Assembly (NCBI GenBank): GCA_964574335.1
Contig: CAZNNH010000068.1
Span: 1-28,185, forward strand
Direction of reading: 5' to 3'
Source: CAZNNH01 sp964574335
Lineage (GTDB): Bacteria; Acidobacteriota; Vicinamibacteria; Fen-336
DNA length: 28,185 bases
A program made the translations under genes and the position numbers. The notes under the pieces are model-generated. The model was not told the DNA's origin. It ran no database searches and saw only the letters and a list, made by a program, of their open reading frames with translations. How positions within the stretch are numbered: position 1 is the first letter of the stretch; the number at the start of each line of letters is the position of its first letter. Shown here one piece after another: positions 1 to 8,207 of the stretch.

Positions 1-245
1 GCTGAGTCCGCGTCGATACGATCGACAATCCCGTCGAGGGTCAAGCCACGCAGAAAGGTCTGCCGCTTGAAGGGATAGGTGTTCTGCGGTGCCTCTCCCA
101 GCGCATCGATGACCTGGACCGGATGGTCGTAGCTCTCCAGGTAGGCGGCCAGGTAGGCGATGCCCAGCGGCGGGGTGAGCCCGAACGCAACCTGGCTCTT
201 CGTGAAGATCTGAGGAGGGTTGATCAGCGTGATCTTGTGCGGCAT
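1..245 (-). CDS. B12-binding radical SAM protein, N-terminal part (cut by window edge)
   Basis: Only the first 81 codons are in the window; the gene runs off the left edge. The ATG is the reverse complement of 243-245. The protein opens with a beta-strand and INPP motif (KITLINPPQIF), then the segment PPLGIAYLAAYLESY and the strand PVQVID. This is the usual start of the cobalamin-binding Rossmann domain found before the radical SAM barrel in BchE-like and related methylases and cyclases. The CxxxCxxC iron-sulfur motif would lie outside the window, so radical chemistry is inferred from family architecture and was not seen. The substrate cannot be told. It is transcribed away from the glycan genes at 711 onward, with a decayed ParB-like segment between. 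Confidence 0.75.
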   Translation of the reverse strand, partial: MPHKITLINPPQIFTKSQVAFGLTPPLGIAYLAAYLESYDHPVQVIDALGEAPQNTYPFKRQTFLRGLTLDGIVDRIDADS

Positions 246-362
246 GGATCGCCCCGTTTGGCCTCTCCTGCCGGCGCCGCACAGCCCCCGAGCGGAGTCG
301 TGTCGGAGCCCGCGTCCAGCCCGTCTGGTGACCTCTCGGCCCCATTCTGACGTGTAGGATCT
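246..362. other. Upstream region of the radical SAM gene, no gene recognised
   Basis: A short stretch between the radical SAM start codon and the ParB-like remnant. It should hold the promoter and leader of the minus-strand radical SAM gene. No convincing -35/-10 pair or hairpin was found by eye. Open frames here have the look of GC-rich chance frames. Confidence 0.3.
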
Positions 363-635
363 TGAGTCTAGCCTGGCCAGCCGGCGCGCGCAAGATGGCC
401 TGCCGGGGCACGACCCGCCCCTGGTGCACCAGCTCCTGGACCTTCAGCGGAAGCGAGCGGAAGACCAGACCCAACCGCCGGCCGACCCAGCTCGCCCTGC
501 GACCGAAACGTTGGGCCAACTCACCCAGGCCGAGCGAACGGCGCTGCTGCAGCTCTCCGTCAGCAGCCAGGCTTCCTCCAGACGCTGGCGCGAAGCAGCC
601 GGACCAGAATCAGCGCCTCACACTCGTGTACCGGT
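363..635 (-). pseudogene. ParB-like helix-turn-helix protein, frameshifted remnant
   Basis: Three minus-strand frames read in order give one ParB/RepB-like central region. The first, from about 632, reads VHECEALILVRLLRA. After a frame change near 588 the second reads RLEEAWLLTE. After another change near 556 the third reads ELQQRRSLGLGELAQRFGRR, then a segment with SWVGRRLGLV, LPLKVQELV and QGRV. This matches the pattern of ParB-type DNA-binding domains: a Leu-rich helix, then ELA..FGR..SWV.RRL, then LP..VQELV..G. No single frame spans it, there is no N-terminal ParB nuclease-like domain, and the C-terminus is lost, so it is a relic. The family match is from motif memory only. Proteins of this type are often linked to mobile elements in GC-rich bacteria. 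Confidence 0.5.
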
Positions 636-710
636 CCCAAGGGGCTTGCGGGGCCTCCAGACCCGCAGCTAGAATGACGTTTCTGTTCATATGCCGCTCG
701 TTTCAGCTCT

Positions 711-2423
711 ATGACCAACGATACACGACGTTTGAAGCTGCTGATCGTGGGCTTCGACGGGGCCACCTTCGACAATCTGGGTCCCTGGATCGAGCAGGGT
801 CGGCTGCCGAACCTGGCCTCGCTGCTGGCCCGGAGCACCCATGGCAGGCTCCGCTCGACACTGCCGCCCGTGACGGCGCCGGCCTGGACCTCCTTCATGA
901 CCGGGAAGAACCCCGGCAAGCACGGCCTCTATCACTTCATCGAGCCCCAGCCGAACGGGTACGGGCCGCGCTACACCAACGCCCGCTCACGGCGCGCCCC
1001 GACCCTGTGGAGGCTGCTCTCCGAGGCAGGCTTGCGGGTGGGCGTGGTCAACGTTCCCATGACCTACCCGCCGGAGGCGGTGGAGGGCTTCGTGGTCGCC
1101 GGCATGGACGCTCCCGAGAACAGCCGGGAGATCACCCATCCACCCGACCTGTACCAGGAGCTCATGTCGCGGTTCGGGGCTGTCAGCAAGCAGATCCGGT
1201 ACCTGGGCTACCTCAACTCGGACGAGCGTCGTGAGGCGCTGCTGCGTGACATGGCGGACATGGACGAGCACTACCTGAAGCTGGTCCGCTACCTGCTGGA
1301 GGCCCATCCGGTCGACGCCGCGATGCTGGTGTTCACCTCGACCGACACCGTGCAGCACTTCTTCTTCCAGTACTCGGACCCGTCCCACCCCCAGTACGAC
1401 GCCAAGGGAGCAGAGCGCTTCGAGGACGCGATTCTGGGCGTCTACCAACGACTCGACCGGACCCTGGGTGAGCTGCTCTCAGAGCTCCCGCAGGACGCCA
1501 GCCTCCTGCTGATGTCCGATCACGGCTTCCGGGCCACCAGCGGCCGAGTGGTTCACTTCAACCGGTTCTTCGAAGAGCAAGGTTGGCTCGCGCGCACCCG
1601 TCCGGGGCCGCTTCGCCGCATCACTCGTCCCGTCATGAAGCGACTGGATGGGCTGCTCCGCAGCAGCCTCTCGCCACGGCAGAAGGCGTGGCTCGCCGAC
1701 CTGCTGCCGGCCCTGCGCCACAAGTGGGAGGCTCGCTATGCCGGCTTTGCCGACATCGACTGGGCCCGCACCAAGGTGTACTGCTACGAGGTGCTGACCT
1801 TTCCACCCGGGATCTGGATCAACGTCAAGGGCCAGCGCCCCCAAGGCATCGTCTCGCCCGGCGACGAGTACGAGACCCTGCTCGCCGAGGTCACCCAGAG
1901 GCTCCTCGATCTGCGCGACCCGGGGACCGGCCGATCGCTGATCGAGCGTGTCTACCGCAGGGAGGAGATCTACGCCGGGCCCCAGTTGGCTCACGCCCCC
2001 GACCTGACGGTGGACTGGTGGGAAGGGATCACGTTCCTCAGCAAGCCTGGTTTCGGCGAAGGCGACGTGGTCGAGTACTTGGCGGACCAGCCGCTCCTCG
2101 GAGGCGACTGGGGAGGGGGGCACGCGCTCCAGGGCATCTGCGCCCTTCACGGCCCGGCCTTCCGCTCGGGCGGGCGGCTTTCGGAGGCGAGCATCCTGGA
2201 CCTGGCGCCGACCCTGCTTCATCTGCTGGGCCAGCCGGTTCCAGACGACATGGACGGCCGCGTGCTCCTCGAGGCCTTCACCGAGGAGTTTGCCGCTGCC
2301 CACCCGGTACGCACTCGTCGCGGCCCCGCCGACGGCGATGGCCCCGGTGGCGGCGACACCTACACTCAGGAGGAGACCGAACAAGTGGCAGAACGCCTGC
2401 GCGCACTCGGGTACCTCGGTTGA
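711..2423 (+). CDS. Alkaline phosphatase superfamily phosphodiesterase, copy 1
   Basis: A 570-residue metal-dependent phosphodiesterase/phosphotransferase of the type I phosphodiesterase/nucleotide pyrophosphatase group. Visible metal and active-site positions are D16 (VGFDGATF), the likely nucleophile T55 in PPVTAPAW followed by the TGKNPGKHG block (64-72), D212 and H216 (STDTVQH), D270-H271 (MSDHG) and H471 (WGGGHALQG). The C-terminus ends in the LRALGYLG tail common in this group. No signal peptide is obvious, so a cytoplasmic site is likely, but this is not proven. Its stop codon overlaps the TTG start of the paralogue downstream, so the two are probably translated together. Position before a flippase suggests a role in forming or breaking a phosphodiester on a surface glycan or its lipid carrier; the substrate is unknown. 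The start is the ATG following an AT-richer stretch at 670-710. Confidence 0.88.
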   Translation: MTNDTRRLKLLIVGFDGATFDNLGPWIEQGRLPNLASLLARSTHGRLRSTLPPVTAPAWTSFMTGKNPGKHGLYHFIEPQPNGYGPRYTNARSRRAPTLWRLLSEAGLRVGVVNVPMTYPPEAVEGFVVAGMDAPENSREITHPPDLYQELMSRFGAVSKQIRYLGYLNSDERREALLRDMADMDEHYLKLVRYLLEAHPVDAAMLVFTSTDTVQHFFFQYSDPSHPQYDAKGAERFEDAILGVYQRLDRTLGELLSELPQDASLLLMSDHGFRATSGRVVHFNRFFEEQGWLARTRPGPLRRITRPVMKRLDGLLRSSLSPRQKAWLADLLPALRHKWEARYAGFADIDWARTKVYCYEVLTFPPGIWINVKGQRPQGIVSPGDEYETLLAEVTQRLLDLRDPGTGRSLIERVYRREEIYAGPQLAHAPDLTVDWWEGITFLSKPGFGEGDVVEYLADQPLLGGDWGGGHALQGICALHGPAFRSGGRLSEASILDLAPTLLHLLGQPVPDDMDGRVLLEAFTEEFAAAHPVRTRRGPADGDGPGGGDTYTQEETEQVAERLRALGYLG

Positions 2424-4132
2424 CGACAAGACGACTGCTGATCATTGGCCTCGACGGGGCCGACCTCGACGTGGTGGAGCCGCTCGCCGCCGCCGGTCGG
2501 CTGCCGAACATCGCCCGGCTGCTCGAGAGGGGGGCACGCGGACCGCTGCGCTCGACCTGTCCTCCGATGTCACCCGCCGCCTGGACCACCTTCATGACCG
2601 GCAAGAACCCCGGCAAACACGGGGTCTTCGACTTCACCGTCCGCAAGCCCAGCAGCTACGAGGTCGAGTTCGTCAACGCCCGCTTCCGGCGGGCGGTGAC
2701 GATGTGGCGGATCATCAGCGATGCCGGCAAGCGAATCTGCGTGCTCTCGGTGCCGATCACGTTCCCGCCCGAGAGGCTGAACGGCATCCAGATCAGCGGC
2801 ATCGACACCCCGGGCGTCACCGGCGGGCTGGCCGAGCCGAACGCCATCCATCCGCCGGGCCTTCACGCCGAGCTCGCCGAGAAGATGGGCGGCTACCTGA
2901 TCTCGCCCAACCTCAAGGGGCTCGACGGTCAGCCGGTGGAGGCCTTCGTGGAGGCGGCGTTTCGCACCATCGACCGCAAGATGTCCACCGCCCACTACCT
3001 CTTCGCCAAGGAGCCGTGGGACTGCTTCATGATCACGATCGGCGAGACCGACGGCATCTCGCACCGGCTCTGGCACTACCACGACAAGCAGTGCCCGATG
3101 GGAGACGAGGCCTCGCGGGCCCATCGAGGTGACGACCCGCTGGCCCAGATCTACGCCCGTATCGACGATCACATCGGCAAGCTGCTGGCACTCGCCCCGC
3201 CCGAGGTGGCGGTGCTGGTGCTCTCCGATCACGGCCACGCCGGCAACTCCGACAAGGCGGTGTACCTCAACCGCTGGCTGGCCGAGAAGGGATGGCTGAG
3301 CTTCGACCGGCGTCCAGGGCAGCGGCTGCTGAGCTGGCTGCTCTCCCTCGCCAAGAAGCTCGCCACCCGGAACGTGATCCCGATCAAGTACCGCAAGCGG
3401 CTCTTCCGCAAGACGCCGTTGGCTGGCAAGGTCGAGTCTTACCTGCGTTTCGCCCGGCTCGACTGGGCGCGCACCCGCGCCTACTCCGAGGAGACCCCCT
3501 ACTATCCGAGCATCTGGATCAACCTCCAGGGGAGGGAGCCGGCCGGCGTGGTGAAGCCGGGAGAGGAGTACGAGCAGGTGCGGGACCAGGTGGTGCGCGA
3601 CCTGAAGGCGTGGCTGGATCCCCTCTCGGGCCAGCGTCTGGTCAAGGACGCCTACCGGCGCGAGGAGCTCTACTCGGGCGACCAGGTGAGCCGGGCACCT
3701 GACATCGTGATCGACTGGAACCTCGACGGCGACTACTCCTACGCCTTCCGCACCACCCGTCCGGGAGAGACCCGGTCGCCGGTCGCCCGTCTCGAGGGGC
3801 CGGAACGGGCCAAGGCCAAGTCGGGGGACCACCGGGACGACGGCCTCGTCATCGTGGCGGGGCCGGGCATCAACCCGGGCCGGGTCGAGGGGAGCCGCCT
3901 GCTGGACCTGGCACCGACCATCCTGCACTACCTGGGTCTGCCGGTGCCCGAGGACATGGACGGCCGGGTTCTCGAGCAGCTCCTGAGCGACGAGCACCGT
4001 CGAAGCCATCCGGTGCGTCGCTGTCCGCCCCCCACTCCCGAGCCGCCCGCCGACGAGGGCGGAGGCGGCTACACGGAGGACGAGAAGGACGAGGTTCGCC
4101 GGCGACTCCAGGGCCTCGGGTACCTCGAGTAG
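2420..4132 (+). CDS. Alkaline phosphatase superfamily phosphodiesterase, copy 2
   Basis: A paralogue of the preceding gene and, with the TTG at 2420 as start, exactly the same length (570 residues). That TTG shares bases with the upstream TGA stop (TTGA), and no other start lies before the first core strand (RRLLIIGLDGAD). The much longer upstream open frame is antisense-like noise inside gene 1. Metal ligands are conserved: D12, the TGKNPGKHG block, a D and H in ETDGISH, DH in LSDHGH, and a C-terminal H in KSGDHRDDG. The nucleophile position reads PPMSPAAW, so Ser51 replaces Thr55 of copy 1; both residues occur in the wider family. A Pro/Gly-rich segment precedes the final LQGLGYLE tail. It presumably acts on a related but different phosphodiester in the same glycan pathway. 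Confidence 0.87.
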   Translation: MTTRRLLIIGLDGADLDVVEPLAAAGRLPNIARLLERGARGPLRSTCPPMSPAAWTTFMTGKNPGKHGVFDFTVRKPSSYEVEFVNARFRRAVTMWRIISDAGKRICVLSVPITFPPERLNGIQISGIDTPGVTGGLAEPNAIHPPGLHAELAEKMGGYLISPNLKGLDGQPVEAFVEAAFRTIDRKMSTAHYLFAKEPWDCFMITIGETDGISHRLWHYHDKQCPMGDEASRAHRGDDPLAQIYARIDDHIGKLLALAPPEVAVLVLSDHGHAGNSDKAVYLNRWLAEKGWLSFDRRPGQRLLSWLLSLAKKLATRNVIPIKYRKRLFRKTPLAGKVESYLRFARLDWARTRAYSEETPYYPSIWINLQGREPAGVVKPGEEYEQVRDQVVRDLKAWLDPLSGQRLVKDAYRREELYSGDQVSRAPDIVIDWNLDGDYSYAFRTTRPGETRSPVARLEGPERAKAKSGDHRDDGLVIVAGPGINPGRVEGSRLLDLAPTILHYLGLPVPEDMDGRVLEQLLSDEHRRSHPVRRCPPPTPEPPADEGGGGYTEDEKDEVRRRLQGLGYLE

Positions 4133-4147
4133 CCCGCCCGCGTATCG

Positions 4148-5650
4148 GTGATGGCGCGAGAAGGCCCCCCGGTCAGCGACGCGGGGACGCACCGAGCAGC
4201 CAAGAACTCGCTGATCCGAGGCATCGGCTACCTCGCCGGCGCCGTCCTCTTCTTCTTCTCCGTCGTGCTCATCGCCCGCTACCTGGGCGTCGCCGACTTC
4301 GGTGATTACTCCTTCATCGTAGCCGTGGCCGGGCTGCTGCAGTTGGTCGCCGACATGGGGGTCCGAAACGTCCTGATCCGCGATCTGGCCGTGGACCCCG
4401 AGTCCCTGCCGAGACGACTCGGAGTCGCCCAGGGCCTGTTGCTGATCCTGTCGACCATCAGCTTCCTGGGGACCGTGCTGGTCGCCGTGGTTCTCCCCCT
4501 CTCGGGCGAGGTCCGGCAGGCCATGTGCCTGGCCGGGCTGGCGGTGGTCACCACCATCCAGGCGCTCGGCTACAGCGCGGTACTACGGGCCTTCGAGCGC
4601 ATGGACCTGGACATCCTGGGCTTCGTGGCCCACAAGGTTCTTCTCCTGTTGCTGGTCTTCGGTCTGGGCTTCACCCACTGGGGGCTGCGCGGGGTCTTCG
4701 TGGTGTTGCTGGTGGCGAACTCCGCGCTCTACCTCTTCTACCGGCTGGTGGTCACCCACTTCCACGGTCCCACCCGGCTGTGCCTGGACGTGCGGGCGAC
4801 CTACAGGCTGCTGGCGGACTCGTTCCCCCTGGGGATGGCCGAGCTGCTGCGGCGTCTCTCCTGGCAGATCGACCGTCTCCTGCTCAAGGCCATCTCCGGC
4901 TCAGCCGCGGTAGGCCTCTTCAGCAGCGCCTACAAGTTCGTGGAGGCCGCCAAGCCGCTGGCGCAGAACCTGACACTCCCGCTGTATCCGCTCCTGGCTC
5001 GGCAGGCGCGGACCGCTCCCGCCGAGGCCTTCGGCGTCTATCACCGGGGCCTCAAGGTGCTGTACGTGCTGTCGGCGCCGGGCGCCCTGGTGCTGGGCGT
5101 CCTCTCGCAGCCGATCGTGGGCCTGGTGTTCGGGGCCTCGTACCTACGCGCGGCGCCGGCTCTGGCGCTGATGGCGCCGGCAGCGGTGCTGCTGCTGCCG
5201 GCCACCCTCAACGCCTACCTGTTCACGGCCCTCGGCCGTCAGCGGACCTACACCCGCTGCGCCGGCCTGGCGCTGGTCGTCAACGCCGCTATCGACGTTG
5301 TCCTGATCCCGAGCCATGGATTCATGGGGGCCTCCGTGGCTCGGCTGGCCTCCGAGTTGGCGTTCTTCCTTTCCGGGGCGGTGGCCCTCATGCGACTGGG
5401 GGCCGGGTGGCCCACCCTGACCGTCCCAGCGCGGATCCTCCTGGCCTGTGCCGGACCGGGCCTGATCCTGTTGGCGGTCCGGGACCGGGGGTTCCTCTGG
5501 CTGGTGGTCGGGGTCGGGCTGTCCCTCGTCGTCTACACCCTCATGCTGTGGGTGCTGGGGGTGGTGTCGCGAGCCGACGTAGGGTCGCTTCTCGGCTTCT
5601 TGCGGAGCCTCAGGCCGGGTGGGGCCCAGGCCCGAGCTCGGCGGGCCTGA
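4148..5650 (+). CDS. Wzx-type polysaccharide flippase
   Basis: About 500 residues, almost wholly hydrophobic, with roughly twelve to fourteen membrane segments. It begins KNSLIRGIGYLAGAVLFFFS, followed by the ARYLGVADFGDYSF motif that is characteristic of Wzx/MVF-type lipid-linked oligosaccharide flippases. LFSSAYKFVEAAKPLAQN and the C-terminal run of helices also fit. These proteins move undecaprenyl-linked repeat units across the inner membrane. It starts 15 bases after the second phosphodiesterase; GTG at 4148 and ATG at 4151 are adjacent candidates. Genes 711-5650 therefore look like one operon joining phosphodiester chemistry with glycan export. Family is sure; the exact glycan is unknown. 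Confidence 0.88.
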   Translation: MMAREGPPVSDAGTHRAAKNSLIRGIGYLAGAVLFFFSVVLIARYLGVADFGDYSFIVAVAGLLQLVADMGVRNVLIRDLAVDPESLPRRLGVAQGLLLILSTISFLGTVLVAVVLPLSGEVRQAMCLAGLAVVTTIQALGYSAVLRAFERMDLDILGFVAHKVLLLLLVFGLGFTHWGLRGVFVVLLVANSALYLFYRLVVTHFHGPTRLCLDVRATYRLLADSFPLGMAELLRRLSWQIDRLLLKAISGSAAVGLFSSAYKFVEAAKPLAQNLTLPLYPLLARQARTAPAEAFGVYHRGLKVLYVLSAPGALVLGVLSQPIVGLVFGASYLRAAPALALMAPAAVLLLPATLNAYLFTALGRQRTYTRCAGLALVVNAAIDVVLIPSHGFMGASVARLASELAFFLSGAVALMRLGAGWPTLTVPARILLACAGPGLILLAVRDRGFLWLVVGVGLSLVVYTLMLWVLGVVSRADVGSLLGFLRSLRPGGAQARARRA

Positions 5651-5732
5651 GCATGAGGCCCGTCCCGCTTTCGGTGGCACAATGGGTCGTCCAGGGCGGT
5701 TGGCTTGATTCCCTTGGGGGAGAGACGTCGTC

Positions 5733-6545
5733 ATGGCAGAGACCCGTCGGGACCTCTTCGACCTCACCGGGCGTGTCGCCCTGATCACCGGCTCGGCCGG
5801 CATCCTGGGCCCGCAGTTCGCCGCCGGGCTCGGCGCCCACGGGGCGCGACTGGCGATGACCGATCGGGACGGGGAGGCGTGCCGGCGCGCGGCCCAGGCG
5901 GTGCGGGAGGAGACTGGTGCCGAGGTGCTCGCCCTGCCGCTCGACGTGGCCGACGAGGCTGCGGTGGCGCGGGTGGTGGCCGAGGTCCTCGGCGTGCTTG
6001 GCGAGATCGGGATCCTGATCAACGCTGCCGCCTCCAAGTCGCCTGGCTACTTCCGCCCGCTCCCGGAGTACGACAGAGGCGACTGGGAGCAGGTGATGGC
6101 CGCCAACCTCACCGGGATGTTCCTGGTCACCAAGCACGTCGTCCCCCACATGATCGAGAGGAAGTGGGGGAGCGTCATCAACATCGCCTCGATGTACGGC
6201 GTGGTAGGCCCCGACCCGTCCCTCTACATCGGCTCCTGGTACCTCGACCAGGAGATCAACACCCCCCCCATCTACGCCGCTACCAAGGCCGGCGTGATCG
6301 GCTTCACCCGCTACCTGGCCACCACCCTGGCGGTCCACGGTATCCGGGCCAACACGGTCTCCCCCGGCGGCGTCGAGAGCGGCCAGAATCCGACCTTCCT
6401 GGAGCGCTACGCCGAGCGCTCGCCCATCGGCCGGATGGCGCGCCGCGAGGAGCTGCGCGGTCCCATCATCTTCCTGGCGTCGGACGCCTCCTCGTACGTG
6501 ACCGGACACAACCTGATCGTCGACGGAGGCTGGACCAGCCGCTAG
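5733..6545 (+). CDS. Short-chain dehydrogenase/reductase, PtmA-like
   Basis: A classical 270-residue SDR. It has the NAD(P)-binding glycine motif TGSAGILG (about 19-26), an NAA segment replacing the usual NNAG, catalytic Ser in INIASMYGVV, and the YxxxK pair in IYAATKAG, then PGGVESG and the final LIVDGGW. An insertion between Ser and Tyr (PSLYIGSWYLDQE) resembles PtmA-type enzymes of flagellin or nonulosonic-acid glycan loci; this assignment is tentative. A purine-rich ribosome binding site (5716-5724) lies 8 bases before the ATG, and an 82-base gap separates it from the flippase. Its last 146 coding bases before the stop recur at 15145-15290 beside a sugar nucleotidyltransferase, which supports a role in sugar-nucleotide supply. 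A C8 run lies inside the gene near 6262. Confidence 0.9.
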   Translation: MAETRRDLFDLTGRVALITGSAGILGPQFAAGLGAHGARLAMTDRDGEACRRAAQAVREETGAEVLALPLDVADEAAVARVVAEVLGVLGEIGILINAAASKSPGYFRPLPEYDRGDWEQVMAANLTGMFLVTKHVVPHMIERKWGSVINIASMYGVVGPDPSLYIGSWYLDQEINTPPIYAATKAGVIGFTRYLATTLAVHGIRANTVSPGGVESGQNPTFLERYAERSPIGRMARREELRGPIIFLASDASSYVTGHNLIVDGGWTSR

Positions 6546-6594
6546 CGTGAGTTTGCCGGCCTGGGGCCGATTCCTCACCTAACGTCTTGGCGGG

Positions 6595-6930
6595 TCAGGG
6601 CTTGCGTGGTGGGGTGTGTATGTACAAACCGACTACGCCTCGCCCCTTGCCGCGCGTGGGTGGGCGGAGGAGCGTGGAGCGACGCACGGTGTCGAGCTCG
6701 TCGAGGAGCCGTTCCATTCCGTGGGGGTAGCCACAGGTCTGTCTCAGGTGCTGGCGACCCCTGAGTCGGGCCTCGATGTCATCTTGGATTCGAGTCTGGC
6801 TTCGGCGTTGTTTTCCTCCTTCCAGGGTGTGGGCAAGTCGCGCGGGCCAGCGTTGAGCTGAGGCTACGTGCTGGAGGATGCCTCTTCTCTGCCGCTCTGA
6901 GAGCACGACGACCAGGGTGCACCGCCTCTC
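6595..6930 (-). pseudogene. IS630-like transposase, N-terminal remnant
   Basis: A minus-strand frame starts with VVVLSERQRRGIL followed by QRWPARLAH. This resembles the start of IS630-family transposases, where VLSE.QR is followed by a segment near 'QRLALRARIVL'. It continues through MERLLDELD to GVVGLYIHTPPRKP and then stops. In intact IS630 proteins the VVGLY...PP.. segment directly precedes the first catalytic Asp (CVDEKSQ). Here the frame ends at that point and no DDE residues follow. The middle part is poorly conserved and probably frameshifted. No terminal inverted repeats or TA target duplication were recognised. The family call rests on remembered motifs. The remnant sits just after the intact SDR, at one side of the minus-strand block. 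Confidence 0.45.
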
Positions 6931-7013
6931 CGTTTCACGAGCGAGCAGGGACGGTCAGTCCGCCGACAGACCGCGCACCCGAACCGCCGGAGAAGACGCC
7001 ACAGGACATCTCC
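6931..7013. other. Short spacer without gene
   Basis: A spacer between the IS630-like remnant and the stop of the TPR gene. No hairpin followed by a T-run was seen, so no intrinsic terminator can be claimed for the adaptor/TolC/TPR operon. Confidence 0.25.
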
Positions 7014-8207
7014 TCACGTTCCGCCGAGGCTCTTGATGACGCGGAAATTGTCCTTTGAATCCAGGCGGCTGGCCATCTCGTACGCGCGGCGAGCTTGCGA
7101 GTACTTGCCGAGTCTCGTGAGGCTATCGCCCAGGTTGGCCTCGGTGTCGGATCGGACGATCGGGTGGTGGACGTTGCCCAGGACCAGGTGACACGTGGTA
7201 ATGCTGTCCCGGTAGCGGCCAAGGTCGAAGTAGGCCCGGCCCAAGTAGAACGCGGCCTGAGCCTGGGCAGGGTCGTGCCGCAACGCCGCCTCCCAGTCCG
7301 CGACCGCGCTGACCAGATGGTGTCGCCTGTAGTGCTTCAGGCCGGCATCCACGTCCAGCCATGCCAAACGACGTGAGGTGATCGTATCGATCGGCGATGG
7401 CGCGGCGGTAGCGAGCAACTGCAGCTCAGCGCGAGCCGCCTCCAGACGTCCGGCCTGCTGCTGCTGCTCGGCGAGGTAGAGGCGCGCGCATGGATCGTTC
7501 GGGATGCCCTGCGCCAGGAGGGCTTGGCCGATACGCAGCCGCAGGCGGACACTGGCTCGCAGCTGGGGCGAGAGCTGGAGCGCTCGCAGGCAGAGCTGAA
7601 TCGCTTGGGGATACTGCCCGAGAGCGATGCTGCGGCGGGCCTGCTCTTCCCGGATCAGGCCAAGGATAGGCCCGGCCAGCAACGCCAGCCAGACACTCGC
7701 CGCTACTACCCCCGTCGCTCCTGCCCAGAGCGCCGCCCGATGCGGGACGGCTGCGAGGGCACTCAGGATCAAAAGCAGACCCGCCATCACGCTGATCCAG
7801 AAGCCGGGTCCGGTGAACCGAGCGGCTGCGCGCACCTGCCCCTGAGGCGTCCGCACGAAGACCGGGCCCCGGAGCTCCGGGTCCGAGCCGAGGTTGCCCG
7901 GGAGCTGCGTCAGCGAGAAGCGAGCGATGTGACGGTACTGGGCGTTCTCATCGGCCAACGTCCACAGCCTCGGGTCCGCCGAAGCCAGGTGGCCGAGGGC
8001 GTAGGCGCAGACCGCCAGGGTGGCCGCCCCGCTCATGGCGGCCAGCACGTGGGAGCGCCGAACCGCCGCGACGAGCGCCAACACCGCCAGCAGGAAGACG
8101 AGGCGCGAGCACGGGGTCGGGATCCTGCCGCTCAGGGGCGCTTCTATCCAGGCCAGCCATCCGCCCAGGGCCAGCAGGAGACCGCCGACAGCCTGGACCC
8201 AGCTCAC
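7014..8207 (-). CDS. Membrane-anchored TPR-repeat protein
   Basis: About 397 residues. I choose the GTG at 8207 because it overlaps the TGA of the upstream TolC gene (GTGA), matching the four-base overlap between the other two genes of this operon; an upstream GTG or ATG-like extension to 8270 would overlap TolC by 67 bases. The first half has around five hydrophobic segments (about 5-22, 34-74, 134-155, 162-183) with a likely periplasmic loop. The second half is alpha-helical with TPR-like repeats, for example YPQAIQLCLRALQLSP, AAFYLGRAYFDLGRYRDSI and LGDSLTRLGKYSQARRAY. No enzymatic motif is seen. TPR proteins scaffold complexes, so it may organise the adaptor/TolC exporter encoded with it. 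The function is otherwise unknown. Confidence 0.8.
   Translation of the reverse strand: MSWVQAVGGLLLALGGWLAWIEAPLSGRIPTPCSRLVFLLAVLALVAAVRRSHVLAAMSGAATLAVCAYALGHLASADPRLWTLADENAQYRHIARFSLTQLPGNLGSDPELRGPVFVRTPQGQVRAAARFTGPGFWISVMAGLLLILSALAAVPHRAALWAGATGVVAASVWLALLAGPILGLIREEQARRSIALGQYPQAIQLCLRALQLSPQLRASVRLRLRIGQALLAQGIPNDPCARLYLAEQQQQAGRLEAARAELQLLATAAPSPIDTITSRRLAWLDVDAGLKHYRRHHLVSAVADWEAALRHDPAQAQAAFYLGRAYFDLGRYRDSITTCHLVLGNVHHPIVRSDTEANLGDSLTRLGKYSQARRAYEMASRLDSKDNFRVIKSLGGT

Noticed and set aside
1583..2419. Extension of the second phosphodiesterase frame upstream into the first gene
   Set aside because: The first 279 codons are an Arg/Pro-rich out-of-frame reading of gene 1. The family N-terminus begins right after the TTG at 2420.
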